Shown: positions 39,001 to 47,313, counted from the first letter of the stretch. The stretch: 64,000 nt of DNA from Gellertiella hungarica (GCF_014197145.1 NZ_JACIEZ010000001.1:372001-436000); one strand, 5' to 3'. The notes: generated by a model not told the origin, from the letters alone. Numbers and translations: made by a program.

Positions 39001-39371
39001 TCGACAGAGGCGGGAAGGTCGCCGCGGATGCGGTCGATCGCATCCTTGACGTCCTGCAGGGCCTGGTTCGTCGGCACCTCGAGGCGGAACATGACGACCG
39101 TCTGCGAGTTGCCGTCGGTGACCGTGGAGTTGATTTCATCGACGCCGTTGATGCCGGCCACGGCATCCTCGACGACCTTGGTGACCTGCATTTCCAGTTC
39201 GGCGGGCGAAGCGCCGCTCTGCGTTACCGAAATCGCGACGAGCGGAACGTCGATGTTCGGGAAACGGGTGATCGGCAGCTTGTTGAAGGAGTTCATGCCC
39301 ACATAGATGAGCAGGAAGAACACCAGAAGCGGCGCAATCGGATTGCGGATGGACCATGCGGAGAAGTTCAT
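36072..39371 (-). CDS. RND efflux pump inner-membrane permease
   Basis: A 1099-residue proton-driven pump of the AcrB/HAE1 superfamily. Start WSIRNPIAPLLVFFLLIYVG is the first membrane helix; the large periplasmic loops follow. The proton-relay helix contains LATGILVDDAIVEIENIARH with the paired Asp residues, and the second half has the equivalent VTKNAILLVDFAIEMIHRGM. The C-terminal 60 residues are a cytoplasmic charged coiled coil (LANENQDKLETLEKRLSELE), longer than in classic AcrB. It follows its adaptor gene after 12 bases. Substrates cannot be read from sequence, and no outer-membrane factor gene is adjacent. Confidence 0.95.
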   Translation of the reverse strand: MNFSAWSIRNPIAPLLVFFLLIYVGMNSFNKLPITRFPNIDVPLVAISVTQSGASPAELEMQVTKVVEDAVAGINGVDEINSTVTDGNSQTVVMFRLEVPTNQALQDVKDAIDRIRGDLPASVDEPNVTKIDVEGQAIQTFAVSSPNLSLEELSWFVDDTIKRALQGQPGIGRVDRYGGADREIRIELNPDKMAALGITASDINRQLRGTNADAGSGRGQIAGSEQAIRTLGDARDVARLADTTISLSGGRFVKLSDIGTIKDTYQELKSFSRFNGTPVVTFAVFRSKGASEVSAAETISQQLEQVKAENPQVSIEKIDDSVYFTYGNYESAMHTLLEGAVLAVIVVWLFLRNWRATLISAVALPLSAIPTFWIMDLMGFSLNLVSFLALTLATGILVDDAIVEIENIARHIKMGKTPYKAAIDAADEIGLAVIATTFTIIAVFVPVSFMPGIPGQYFIQFGLTVAFSVFFSLLVARLITPLMAAYLMRAEDAVDDHHDNDSPLLKKYTGLVRVTTRWRYTTLIAAIGFLIGSVYFLAQVPGSFMPPEDASRITLSVELPPNASLAETEKATDEIYKRVKEIDGVETVFVLGGASPKGDLELRRATVTLNLYKLDHSLIKKLVNDVAGRLPVIGPYLPKVKSQGRERPQWDIESEVFAKLRSIPDIRVLKLNDRGERDLSFNFLSKDEHALEKAVGLLEAKLRSLPELANVSAEGSLPRPELQIRPRKDEAARLGITPAQIAETVRVATIGDVDAALPKIALDGRLIPIRAQASLDMRKDLAAIRALKIQTAAGAIVPLASVADIDYSEGVSSIKRNNRNRVVSIGADLPPGVALNTATDAFKKGVEDAGLPKSVRLAESGDAKIQNEMVASFGNAMLLGLLLVLMVLILLFKDVIQPFTILFSLPLAIGGVAAGLIITNNALSMPVLIGILMLMGIVTKNAILLVDFAIEMIHRGMDHKQAMIEAGRKRARPIIMTSIAMSAGMLPSALGVGEGGSFRAPMAIAVIGGIIVSTVLSLVVVPSFFLIMDDLSRLLARIFGRFVGKKEEEDLPLSDEQLTRLANENQDKLETLEKRLSELEQGGKTVKSNVVRLPPLAAE

Positions 39372-39383
39372 CTTGCCGTTCCC

Positions 39384-40577
39384 TTAGTTCGATGCGGCCG
39401 GTTCTTCGCGAACCGGCTGGATGCGGTCTCCGTCGCGCACATAGGCGCCCGCCTTGGCCACGACTTCGTCGCCGGCCTTCAGGCCCTTCCGGATCTCGAT
39501 CATGTTTCCGTCCTGGATGCCGGTTTCAACGGAAACCAGCTTCACCGTATTGTTCTCCACCTTGCGGACGGTGGTGCCCTCTTCGCCTGTCGTGATCGCG
39601 GTGAGCGGCAGGGCGACGCCCTTTTCTTCCGCCGTCACGATGGAGGCGCTGCCATACATGCCGGAACGCGCCTGGTTGTCGTCATCGATGGCGATGTGCA
39701 CCGTACCGAGACGGGTCGCGGGATCGATGGTGGGGGAGACCAGACGCACCGAACCGGAGATTTCCCTGGCAGCGCCGGCGAGCATGATGATGGCCTTCTG
39801 GCCGGCCTTCAGCGGCAGGATATCGCTTTCGGACACATCGGCCACCAGCTCGAGTGCGCCGTCCTGCTCGATGGTGAAGAGCGGCTGACCCGCGCCGCTG
39901 GCAATAGCGCCGACCTTTGCGTTGCGCACCGACACCAGGCCGGAGACCGGCGCGGTGACGCTGGTGCGGGCGAGCTTCAGGTCGACGTCGGCGATCTGGG
40001 CATCCACCACCTTGAGATCGGCCTCGGCGACGGCAACGGCCTGGGTCGCAGACTTGACCCGCGCTTCGGCGCCCACAGCGGCGGCCTCGAGCTGGTCGGC
40101 CTGCGCGGTGGAAAGCGTGCCCTTGCCGGACAGGGTGCGGGCGCGGTCCGCCTGGCGGCGGGCCTCGTCGGCATTCGCCTGCGCCTCGGAAAGCTGGGCC
40201 TTGATCTGCTGAAGGGCGGCTTCGCCCTTTGCCTTGGTCGCCAGAAGCTGGCTCTTGGAGAGCAGGAGCGCATCGTCGTTCAGCGTGGCAAGTACCGCGC
40301 CGGCTTCCACCCGGTCGCCGGCATCGGCCTTCAGTTCTCGGATCGAGAGACCCTCCACCTGCGGCTGGACGAGAACCTCGTTCACGGCCCGGATCGTGCC
40401 GGTGGCGAGAATCTTCTCCACCATCGGCTTCTCGGTCGCGCGGATGACGACGATGGCCGGCAGCTGCTGGCCCTTTGCGGGCGCTGCCTCTTCCTCGGCA
40501 AATGCCGGTGCCAATGCCGCCGAAGCCAGCAAGAGCGCGGCCGTCATGCTGGTGATGCTGAAATGAAAGCGTGCCAT
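39384..40577 (-). CDS. RND efflux periplasmic adaptor (membrane fusion protein)
   Basis: A 397-residue HlyD-family adaptor with a signal peptide (ITSMTAALLLASAALAPAFA). The lipoyl half-motifs are EGLSIRELKADAGDRVEAGA and LARTSVTAPVSGLVSVRNAK, separated by a helical hairpin of about 110 residues (LLATKAKGEAALQQIKAQLS). The beta-barrel domain follows (LPLKAGQKAIIMLAG). No lipid-attachment Cys is seen, so it is held by protein contacts. Start at 40577; the frame is open 15 codons further. First gene of the two-gene pump operon. Confidence 0.94.
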   Translation of the reverse strand: MARFHFSITSMTAALLLASAALAPAFAEEEAAPAKGQQLPAIVVIRATEKPMVEKILATGTIRAVNEVLVQPQVEGLSIRELKADAGDRVEAGAVLATLNDDALLLSKSQLLATKAKGEAALQQIKAQLSEAQANADEARRQADRARTLSGKGTLSTAQADQLEAAAVGAEARVKSATQAVAVAEADLKVVDAQIADVDLKLARTSVTAPVSGLVSVRNAKVGAIASGAGQPLFTIEQDGALELVADVSESDILPLKAGQKAIIMLAGAAREISGSVRLVSPTIDPATRLGTVHIAIDDDNQARSGMYGSASIVTAEEKGVALPLTAITTGEEGTTVRKVENNTVKLVSVETGIQDGNMIEIRKGLKAGDEVVAKAGAYVRDGDRIQPVREEPAASN

Positions 40578-41112
40578 ACCCGTTTTTCCGAATCCTGCTT
40601 GTCGGTTCGCCCGTGGAGGCATGCAATTCGCGTGCCTTTCGAACCGGTCATTGTTCCTCGGCTCATGAAAGCGCTGGATCTCCGGATCGGACGTCCGCTC
40701 TTCCCCTCAAGCCATGCAATATGCAATCGCAATGGGCGATGTGTGGGATTACCGCCTGCGACCATCGCAAACCATCGTGGCGCCCTGATGTCGGGCCGCA
40801 ATGCGACAGCCTGCCTTGTGCCTGATGCGTATCTTCAATCGCGCTTCCCGCGCCGGCATTCCCCCGAAACTGGCATTTGTCAGAAACCAGCCCTATGTGG
40901 GGATCGAGGGCGAAAACCGCAAGACACTGCGGGGCGGCCAGGCATTGCACTGCAAAATTTCACGTATAGCCGTGAGGCCGTCCCAGTCAGACGAACTGTC
41001 TAATAACAGACATTTGTTAAATCAATGACCTAAAGGCAACACTCGTCTCCGGAAGCCATCAAAAGTTTTGATCCGGACATGACTGCCGCGCGGGGTTGCG
41101 CCACGCGGCAGT
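40578..41112. other. Intergenic region upstream of the RND operon
   Basis: About 530 bases with no convincing gene on either strand. It should carry the pump promoter. A short inverted repeat AGAC-GAACT-GTCT lies at 40989-41001 in an AT-rich stretch and could be an operator. A TetR or LysR repressor gene, common beside such pumps, is absent. Confidence 0.45.
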
Positions 41113-41113
41113 C
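41081..41113 (-). terminator. Hairpin just past the substrate-binding protein gene
   Basis: Stem gactgccgcg / cgcggcagtc, 10 bp perfect with a 13-base loop, ending 23 bases before the stop of the minus-strand gene. It lacks a strong T run, so it may be an mRNA-stabilising structure or a weak terminator. Confidence 0.55.
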
Positions 41114-41135
41114 CGGTTTGGGTTCGCTCTCCGGC

Positions 41136-42128
41136 TTATTTCAGCGCAGCGTCGGTGATCTCGTGGGTAAAGGCGCCTTCCGGCTCCTTGGAGATGACCG
41201 GCTCCGAGCCGCCGCTCAGCAGGGTGTCGACGGTGCGCTTGTAGTCGGCTTCGTCGAGCGCACCGTTAGAGCCTGCGGTGAGCTTTGCGACTTCGGCCAT
41301 CATGCGCTTCTGGTGCTTTTCCGTCTGGGCGCCGGAGCTGTCGTTGTCGAGCACGATGCCGGCGGCTTCATCCGGGTTCTGCTCGGCGTATTTCCAGCCC
41401 TTCATGGAAGCGCGGACGAACTTGACCATCTTGTCCTTGAAGGCCTGGTCCTTGAGCTTGTCTTCCATGACATAGAGACCATCCTCGAGCGTGGCGACGC
41501 CCTGGTCCTCGTACTTGAAGGTGACGAGGTCCTCCGGCTTGATGCCGGCATCGATGACCTGCCAGTATTCGTTGTAGGTCATCGTGGAAATGCAGGCAGC
41601 CTGCTTCTGCAGAAGCGGGTCGACGTTGAAGCCCTGCTTCAGAACGGTCACGCCATCGGCGCCGCCCTCGGTGGAGAGGCCGAGCTTGCCCATCCAGGAC
41701 AGGAAGGGATATTCGTTGCCGAAGAACCAGACGCCGAGGGTCTTGCCCTTGAAGTCGGCCGGAGACTTCACACCGGTTTCCTTCAGGCAGGTCAGCATCA
41801 TGCCCGAGGTCTTGAAGGGCTGCGCGATGTTGACGAGGGGCAGGCCCTTTTCGCGGTTGGCGAGCGCATCGGGCATCCAGTTGACGATCACATCCGCGCC
41901 GCCGCCGGCCAGCACCTGCGTCGGGGAGACGTCCGGACCGCCCGGCTTGATCTCGACGTCGAGGCCTTCCTCTTCATAGAAACCCTTGTCCTTGGCAACG
42001 TAATAACCGGCAAACTGGGCCTGGGTGACCCACTTCAGCTGAAGCGTCACCTTGTCGGCTGCCATGGCCTGGAAGGCCATCAGCGTGGCGGCGCCTGCGA
42101 GAAGCATCGAAGTCAATTTTTTCGTCAT
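41136..42128 (-). CDS. NMT1/ThiY-type ABC substrate-binding protein (probable pyrimidine importer)
   Basis: A 330-residue periplasmic binding protein with signal peptide (LTSMLLAGAATLMAFQAMA before ADKVTLQLKWV). The NMT1/THI5-like fold is shown by QLKWVTQAQFAGYYVAKDKG, FYEEEGLDVEIKPGG and VLAGGGADVIVNWMPDALAN. The family binds pyrimidine-type compounds such as thiamine precursors. Here the last gene of an operon with the pyrimidine-degrading enzymes, so uptake of uracil, thymine or related pyrimidines is the likely job. Start at 42128 after a GAGGGAACAG site. Confidence 0.88.
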   Translation of the reverse strand: MTKKLTSMLLAGAATLMAFQAMAADKVTLQLKWVTQAQFAGYYVAKDKGFYEEEGLDVEIKPGGPDVSPTQVLAGGGADVIVNWMPDALANREKGLPLVNIAQPFKTSGMMLTCLKETGVKSPADFKGKTLGVWFFGNEYPFLSWMGKLGLSTEGGADGVTVLKQGFNVDPLLQKQAACISTMTYNEYWQVIDAGIKPEDLVTFKYEDQGVATLEDGLYVMEDKLKDQAFKDKMVKFVRASMKGWKYAEQNPDEAAGIVLDNDSSGAQTEKHQKRMMAEVAKLTAGSNGALDEADYKRTVDTLLSGGSEPVISKEPEGAFTHEITDAALK

Positions 42129-42153
42129 TGTCGTCTGTTCCCTCTTTTCTTGT

Positions 42154-43038
42154 TTACGCCCGTCCACCGCGGACAGACGGATGCCAGAACGTGACCGCGC
42201 GCTCGATCAGCGCGACCACCCCGTAGAAGGCCGAACCGGCGAGCGCGGCCACCGCGATCTCCGCCCAGACCATGTCGACATTGGCACGCCCCACTTCCGT
42301 GGAGATCCGGAACCCCATGCCGACGATCGGGGTCCCGAAAAACTCCGCCACGATCGCGCCGATCAGGGCAAGAGTCGAATTGATCTTCAAGGCATTGAAT
42401 ATGAAAGGAGCGGCCGCGGGAAGCCTCAATTTTGTCAGCGTCTGCCACCAGCTGGCGGCATAGGTGCGCATCAGGTCCCGCTCCATGTGGCTGGCCGCGG
42501 AAAGCCCCTGAACGGTGTTCACCAGCATGGGGAAGAAGGTCATGATGACGACGACCGCCACCTTCGAGGGCCAGTCGAAGCCGAACCACATCACCATGAT
42601 CGGCGCAACGCCGACGATGGGCAGCGCCGAGACGAAATTGCCGATCGGCAGCAGGCCCTTCTGCAGGAAGGGGGAGCGGTCGATCAGGAGCGCCACGACA
42701 AAACCGAGCCCGGAGCCGAGCACGAAGCCGGTCAGCACCGCCTTCAGGAAGGTCTGCCGGAAATCCGCCGCGAGAATGGGCAGCGAGTTGATCAGCTTCG
42801 CCCAGATGGCCGTCGGCGCCGGCAGGAGGATCGCCGGGATCTGGAAGCCGCGCACGATGCACTCCCAGATGACCAGCAGCGTGATGCCGAAGACCAGCGG
42901 CACGGCGAGACCGAGAAGCCGGTTGGCCGTCGCATTGGCCGGCTTCTGCCGCACGAGCCATTCGTTGAGCGTCCAGCTCGCGATCCACCAGACGACGGCA
43001 AAGACGAGATAGCCGGTTTTCCATTCCGCGCCGTTCAT
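42154..43038 (-). CDS. ABC permease, pyrimidine-type importer (second permease)
   Basis: A 294-residue permease of the SsuC/ThiX type with about six to seven helices. It starts MNGAEWKTGYLVFAVVWWIA and has the conserved cytoplasmic EAA-type loop LMRTYAASWWQTLTKLRLPA and GLGFVVALLIDRSPFLQKGL. Its ATG overlaps the stop of the upstream permease by four bases. Together the two permeases probably make a heterodimeric channel with the ATPase encoded at 44269-45063. Confidence 0.9.
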   Translation of the reverse strand: MNGAEWKTGYLVFAVVWWIASWTLNEWLVRQKPANATANRLLGLAVPLVFGITLLVIWECIVRGFQIPAILLPAPTAIWAKLINSLPILAADFRQTFLKAVLTGFVLGSGLGFVVALLIDRSPFLQKGLLPIGNFVSALPIVGVAPIMVMWFGFDWPSKVAVVVIMTFFPMLVNTVQGLSAASHMERDLMRTYAASWWQTLTKLRLPAAAPFIFNALKINSTLALIGAIVAEFFGTPIVGMGFRISTEVGRANVDMVWAEIAVAALAGSAFYGVVALIERAVTFWHPSVRGGRA

Positions 43039-43919
43039 GGCTTTACCCCCATGCGCTTGAGCACCATCGTATGGGCCGCGCCGACAATGCCGACCAGCAC
43101 CGCCGCAAGCGCAGCCGCCATGAAGAGCGCCGCCCAGATCTGCACCGTCTGCCCGTAATAGGAGCCGGAAAGCAGGCGTGCGCCAAGACCCGCCACGGCG
43201 CCGGTCGGCAGCTCGCCCACGATCGCACCCACCAGCGAGATCGCGATCGCCACCTTCAGGGAGGTGAAGAGATAGGGCATGGAGGCCGGCCAGCGGAGCT
43301 TCCAGAAGACCTGTGCCCGCGAGGCATTGTAGGTGCGCATCAGGTCGAGATGCATCATTTCCGGGCTTCTCAGGCCCTTCACCATGCCGACGACGACGGG
43401 GAAGAAGGAGAGGTAGGTTGATATCAGCGCCTTCGGCAGCAGGCCCGAAATGCCGATGGAGTTCAGCACCACGATGACCATCGGCGCAATGGCGATGATC
43501 GGCACCGTCTGGCTGGCGATGACCCAGGGCATCAGCGAGCGGTCGATGGCGCGGTTGTGCACGATGCCGATGGCGAGCAGGATGCCGAGCACCGTGCCGA
43601 TGCCAAAGCCCGCAAGCGTTGCGGAAAGGGTGATCCACGCATGATAGAACAGGCTGCGCTTCGAGGTGATCGGCTTGTTGACGGTGGTGTCCCACAGCTC
43701 CGCGACGATCTGGTGCGGGGCGGGCAGCACGGGCCGCTCCTGGTTGAAGGTCTTCGGCAGGAGTTCGGAGAAGGTGATGGTCGTGCCGGCACGGGCGGCC
43801 TGGTCGCGTTCGAAGGGTGCGTTGAGCACGAAGACGAAGACATGCCAGATCAGCAGGATCGCCAGGACGACGACGAGCACCGGGAAAATGCGGTCCCTGA
43901 AGAGTTGCGGCTTTTCCAT
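43035..43919 (-). CDS. ABC permease, pyrimidine-type importer (first permease)
   Basis: A 294-residue permease of the same SsuC/ThiX family. An N-terminal helix (FPVLVVVLAILLIWHVFVFV), a periplasmic loop with VLPAPHQIVAELWDT, helices with WITLSATLAGFGIGTVLGIL, and the EAA loop DLMRTYNASRAQVFWKLRWP are visible. It starts three bases after the 4-TM transporter gene and overlaps the next permease by four bases. Confidence 0.9.
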   Translation of the reverse strand: MEKPQLFRDRIFPVLVVVLAILLIWHVFVFVLNAPFERDQAARAGTTITFSELLPKTFNQERPVLPAPHQIVAELWDTTVNKPITSKRSLFYHAWITLSATLAGFGIGTVLGILLAIGIVHNRAIDRSLMPWVIASQTVPIIAIAPMVIVVLNSIGISGLLPKALISTYLSFFPVVVGMVKGLRSPEMMHLDLMRTYNASRAQVFWKLRWPASMPYLFTSLKVAIAISLVGAIVGELPTGAVAGLGARLLSGSYYGQTVQIWAALFMAAALAAVLVGIVGAAHTMVLKRMGVKP

Positions 43920-43922
43920 GGG

Positions 43923-44258
43923 TCAGGCTCCTCCCTGGCTCGGCCAGAGCATCAGTGCAATGGCTACCGTTCCCAGCATCATGCCGGAGAGCTGCATCGC
44001 GCCCAGCTTTTCGCCGTAGACGATGAAGGCTATCAGGTTGACGAGCAGGAGCTGCGTCACCGAAAGCACCGAGACCGTGAGGCCGAGCCCGGTTTCGCGC
44101 ATCAGCGGCACCATCATCAGGTTGCCGGTGACGTAAAGACAGAGCGCCCCGAAGAGCGCGTAGAGCGGACCCCCGCCCACATAAAGGCGCAGCGTGGAGG
44201 CGGCGGCGATGAACACCCCCGTCGTCAGCCCCAGCATGGCCATGACCCAGAGTTTCAT
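43923..44258 (-). CDS. Small 4-TM DMT/SMR-like transporter
   Basis: A 111-residue hydrophobic protein with four predicted helices: VMAMLGLTTGVFIAAASTLR, LYALFGALCLYVTGNLMMV, GLTVSVLSVTQLLLVNLIAF and GAMQLSGMMLGTVAIALMLW. This is the size of a small multidrug resistance protein, and the last half (SVTQLLLVNLIAFIVYGEKL) resembles EamA/EmrE proteins. It lies tightly between the ATPase and permease genes (gaps of 10 and 3 bases), so it belongs to the operon. It might export a pathway product or co-import a substrate; no direct evidence. Confidence 0.72.
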   Translation of the reverse strand: MKLWVMAMLGLTTGVFIAAASTLRLYVGGGPLYALFGALCLYVTGNLMMVPLMRETGLGLTVSVLSVTQLLLVNLIAFIVYGEKLGAMQLSGMMLGTVAIALMLWPSQGGA

Positions 44259-44268
44259 GGACGCGCTC

Positions 44269-45063
44269 CTATTCGTCGTAGGAGTGGCCGGCGCGCAGAC
44301 CTTCGCGCACGCGGTGGGCGATGGCCAGGAATTCCGGCGTCTCGCGGATGTCGAGCGGGCGCTCCTTCGGCAGCGTGCTGTCGATGACGTCGGTGACCCG
44401 GCCGGGGCGCGGGCTCATCACCACGATCTTCGTCGACAGATAGACCGCTTCCGGGATCGAGTGGGTGACGAAGCAGATGGTCTTCTCGGTGCGTGCCCAA
44501 AGCTTGAGCAACTGCTCGTTCAGGTGATCGCGAACGATTTCGTCGAGCGCACCGAAGGGCTCGTCCATCAGCAGGAGATCGGCATCGAAGGCAAGCGCGC
44601 GGGCGATCGAGGCACGCTGCTGCATGCCGCCGGAGAGCTGCCAGGGAAACTTCTTGCCGAAGCCGGAAAGATTGACGAGCTCCAGGGTTTCCGCGATGCG
44701 CTTCTGCATCTCGGCCGCGGAATAGCCCATGATCTCCAGCGGCAGCGCGATGTTCTTCTCGATGGTGCGCCAGGGATAGAGCGCCGCCGCCTGGAAGACG
44801 TAACCGTAAGCCCGCGCCCTGCGCGCTTCCTCGGGCGTCATGCCATTGACGGTGATCGTGCCGCCCGTGTTGCGCTCGAGATCGGCGATCACGCGCAGGA
44901 AGGTGGTCTTCCCGCAGCCGGACGGGCCGATGAAGGATACGAAATCGCCCTTGGTGATTTCCAGATTGACGTTCGAGAGCGCATTGACGGGCCCGTCATT
45001 GGTCTCGAAGGTGAGACAGAGGTCCTTGGCGCTGACCACTGATGAATTCGAAGTCATGGACAT
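44269..45063 (-). CDS. ABC ATPase of the pyrimidine-type importer
   Basis: A 264-residue ATPase of the SsuB/TauB/ThiZ family: Walker A GPSGCGKTT, Q-loop YGYVFQAAALYPWRT, signature LSGGMQQRASIARALA, Walker B LLMDEPFGALD, H-loop CFVTHSIPEAVYLSTK. The family energises import by NMT1-type systems. First gene of the transporter part; about 160 bases with short GC hairpins but no gene separate it from the dihydropyrimidinase gene, so read-through is plausible. Confidence 0.93.
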   Translation of the reverse strand: MSMTSNSSVVSAKDLCLTFETNDGPVNALSNVNLEITKGDFVSFIGPSGCGKTTFLRVIADLERNTGGTITVNGMTPEEARRARAYGYVFQAAALYPWRTIEKNIALPLEIMGYSAAEMQKRIAETLELVNLSGFGKKFPWQLSGGMQQRASIARALAFDADLLLMDEPFGALDEIVRDHLNEQLLKLWARTEKTICFVTHSIPEAVYLSTKIVVMSPRPGRVTDVIDSTLPKERPLDIRETPEFLAIAHRVREGLRAGHSYDE

Positions 45064-45224
45064 GTGAAAGTTCGTCCCCGAAATGAGCGCCCTCTTGGCA
45101 CCTTGTTATCGTTGTCGGCGGAGCGGGCGGCTTTCGCCGCGCCGTCTCCCGGATGAGGGCCCGGAACACCATGCAATCCCCATGCCGTTCCCCGGGCCCC
45201 TGCCTCTTGATGCGTGCGGGCGCC

Positions 45225-46679
45225 TCAGACGCCCGTGGCCGGAATGCCCGTGCGCTGCACCTTGCGCGGCGCGGTGATTTCCTTCCAGGTCGACAGCGCC
45301 TTGTTGGCCGGCGTTACCGGCGGGCGCTTGACGAACTCGCCATGGCCCTCGCGCGTGTCCACCTTGCCGTCGTTGATGGCGAGATGACCGCGGGTGAGGG
45401 TGAAGCGCGGCAGGCCGGTCACTTCCTTGCCCTCGAAGACGTTGTAATCGATGGAGGACTGCTGGCTGGCGGCGGAGATCGTCTTCTTCTTCGCCGGGTC
45501 CCAGACCACGATATCCGCATCCGCGCCGACAAGGATAGCGCCCTTCTTCGGATACATGTTGAGGATCTTGGCGATGTTGGTGGAGGTGACCGCCACGAAC
45601 TCGTTCATGGTGATGCGGCCGGTGTTCACGCCATGTGTCCAGAGCATCGGCATGCGGTCCTCGAGGCCGCCGGTGCCGTTCGGGATCTTGGTGAAATCGC
45701 CGATGCCGAAGCGCTTCTGCTCGGAGGTGAAGGCGCAGTGGTCGGTCGCCACCACCTGCAGCGAGCCGGAGGAAAGGCCGGCCCAGAGGCTGTCCTGATG
45801 GGTCTTGTTGCGGAAGGGCGGCGACATCACGCGCCGGGCTGCATGATCCCAGTCGGGGTTCGAATATTCGCTCTCGTCCAGCGTCAGGTGCTGGATCAGC
45901 GGCTCGCCATAGACGCGCATGCCCTTGGCGCGGGCGCGGCGGATGGCTTCATGCGCCTGTTCGCAGGAGGTGTGCACCACATAAAGCGGCACGCCCGCCA
46001 TGTCGGCGATCATGATCGCGCGGTTGGTGGCCTCGCCCTCCACTTCTGCGGGCCGCGAATAGGCATGCGCTTCCGGGCCGTTGTTGCCCTCGGCGAGCAG
46101 CTTCGCCTGCATCTGGGCCACCACGTCGCCGTTTTCGGCATGGACCATCGCGAGTGCACCCAGTTCGCCGACGCGCTGGAACGACGAGAACATCTCGTCG
46201 TCATCGACCATCAAGGCGCCCTTGTAGGCCATGAAATGCTTGAAGGAATTGATGCCCTTCTCGTTGACGATGGTCGCCATGTCGTTGAAGACCTGCTCGC
46301 CCCACCAGGTGACGGCCATGTGGAAGGAGAAATCCGCCGTCGCGCGGCTGGTCTTGTTGTGCCACATGCCAAGCGCATCGACGAGCGACTGGCCGGGCGA
46401 GGGGAGGGCGAAATCCACCACCATCGTCGTCCCGCCCGCAAGGCCCGCGCGCGTGCCGCTCTCGAAATCGTCGGCGGAATAGGTGCCCATGAACGGCATT
46501 TCCAGATGGGTATGCGGATCGATGCCGCCCGGCATGACATAGCAGCCGGTCGCATCCAGCTCCTTGCCGCCGGAGAGGTTCTGCCCGATCTCGACGATCT
46601 TCCCGCCCTCGATCTTCACATCCGCCTTGTAGGTCAGATCCGCCGTGACGATCGTACCGTTCTTGATGATGGTGCTCAT
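45225..46679 (-). CDS. hydA: Dihydropyrimidinase (D-hydantoinase)
   Basis: A 484-residue cyclic amidohydrolase that opens dihydrouracil or dihydrothymine to N-carbamoyl-beta-amino acids. Metal ligands: GGIDPHTHLEMPFMG near residue 60, the lysine to be carboxylated in INSFKHFMAYKGALM, then VHAENGDVVAQMQ, YVVHTSCEQAHEAI and VVATDHCAFTSEQKRFG with the catalytic Asp region. It is the second enzyme of the reductive pyrimidine pathway. Start at 46679 after GAGGGA; the open frame extends upstream into repeat DNA and is not used. Confidence 0.96.
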   Translation of the reverse strand: MSTIIKNGTIVTADLTYKADVKIEGGKIVEIGQNLSGGKELDATGCYVMPGGIDPHTHLEMPFMGTYSADDFESGTRAGLAGGTTMVVDFALPSPGQSLVDALGMWHNKTSRATADFSFHMAVTWWGEQVFNDMATIVNEKGINSFKHFMAYKGALMVDDDEMFSSFQRVGELGALAMVHAENGDVVAQMQAKLLAEGNNGPEAHAYSRPAEVEGEATNRAIMIADMAGVPLYVVHTSCEQAHEAIRRARAKGMRVYGEPLIQHLTLDESEYSNPDWDHAARRVMSPPFRNKTHQDSLWAGLSSGSLQVVATDHCAFTSEQKRFGIGDFTKIPNGTGGLEDRMPMLWTHGVNTGRITMNEFVAVTSTNIAKILNMYPKKGAILVGADADIVVWDPAKKKTISAASQQSSIDYNVFEGKEVTGLPRFTLTRGHLAINDGKVDTREGHGEFVKRPPVTPANKALSTWKEITAPRKVQRTGIPATGV

Positions 46680-46712
46680 GGATGTTCCCTCTTTTGTCTT
46701 TTCAAGTTCTGG

Positions 46713-46749
46713 ACCCCCATCCCTAGCCCCTCCCCTCAGGGGGAAGGTG
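46713..46749 (+). repeat. GC-rich palindromic repeat, copy 1 (diverged)
   Basis: Starts acccccatccctagcccc and ends cagggggaagg. It is a diverged copy of the elements at 47217 and 47316, in the same orientation as copy 2. It lies just past the 3' end of the DUF559 gene. Confidence 0.7.
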
Positions 46750-46813
46750 GACTTCCGCCCCATTCGCCTCCGCCTTGCGGAGAGAAGGTAAGGACGAGGG
46801 CATGTCCGAACAC

Positions 46814-47206
46814 TCAGTCTGTCTTTGCCAAATTCTCTTCATCCATCAGGCCAAGCGCCCGCATGATTTCCTCGACGCAACCGTCGAAAGCCTGTTCCAG
46901 GTCTCCGGTGCTGATCCTGATCACGTGATAGCCCTGGCTCCGAAGCCACCTGTCGCGCTTCTCATCCCGGCTCATGCGCTCTGGAACCTGATGAAACTCG
47001 CCATCGATCTCGATCACCAGCTTCTTCGAATGAACGGCAAAATCCGCGATATATGGCCCGATCGGAACCTGGCGTCTGACGTGGATGTCGAAATGGTGGC
47101 GAAATTCCCTAAGTTCCGACCAGAGCCTCCTTTCCCCATCCGTCATCTCGCGCCGCAACTTTCGTGCGAAACGTATCGTTGACGGCTGGATCATCGAAGG
47201 CGTCAT
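46814..47206 (-). CDS. DUF559 (Vsr-like) endonuclease-domain protein
   Basis: About 130 residues of the DUF559 family, related to very-short-patch-repair endonucleases of the PD-(D/E)XK type. Sequence marks: MTDGERRLWSELREFRHHF, VRRQVPIGPYIADFAVHSKK, LVIEIDGEFHQ and WLRSQGYHVIRISTGDL. Asp in YIADF and Glu in LVIEIDG are the likely catalytic acids. The start could be 47206 or 47194; a GTG further upstream lies in the repeat. It interrupts the pyrimidine operon and is bracketed by related GC-rich palindromes, which suggests a mobile or repeat-associated origin. Its biological role is not known. Confidence 0.85.
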   Translation of the reverse strand: MTPSMIQPSTIRFARKLRREMTDGERRLWSELREFRHHFDIHVRRQVPIGPYIADFAVHSKKLVIEIDGEFHQVPERMSRDEKRDRWLRSQGYHVIRISTGDLEQAFDGCVEEIMRALGLMDEENLAKTD

Positions 47207-47216
47207 GGATCCGGAT

Positions 47217-47253
47217 ACCCCCACCCCTAACTCCTCCCCACAAGGGGGAGGGG
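47217..47253 (+). repeat. GC-rich palindromic repeat, copy 2
   Basis: Contains the core cctccccacaagggggagg, itself a hairpin (cctcccc/ggggagg, loop acaag), preceded by acccccacccctaact. It overlaps the region just 5' of the DUF559 gene. 36 of 37 positions equal copy 3 in inverted orientation. Confidence 0.85.
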
Positions 47254-47313
47254 GACGATCTGAGCCTGCCGGTTTTCTACCAATCCGGTGGAACGGACGG
47301 TCTGGGCACGTTC

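Noticed and set aside
37524-41003. 1159-codon plus-strand frame over the RND genes
   Set aside because: Antisense to the RND permease and adaptor, whose family motifs are unambiguous. The product is His/Asp/Arg-rich and not protein-like.
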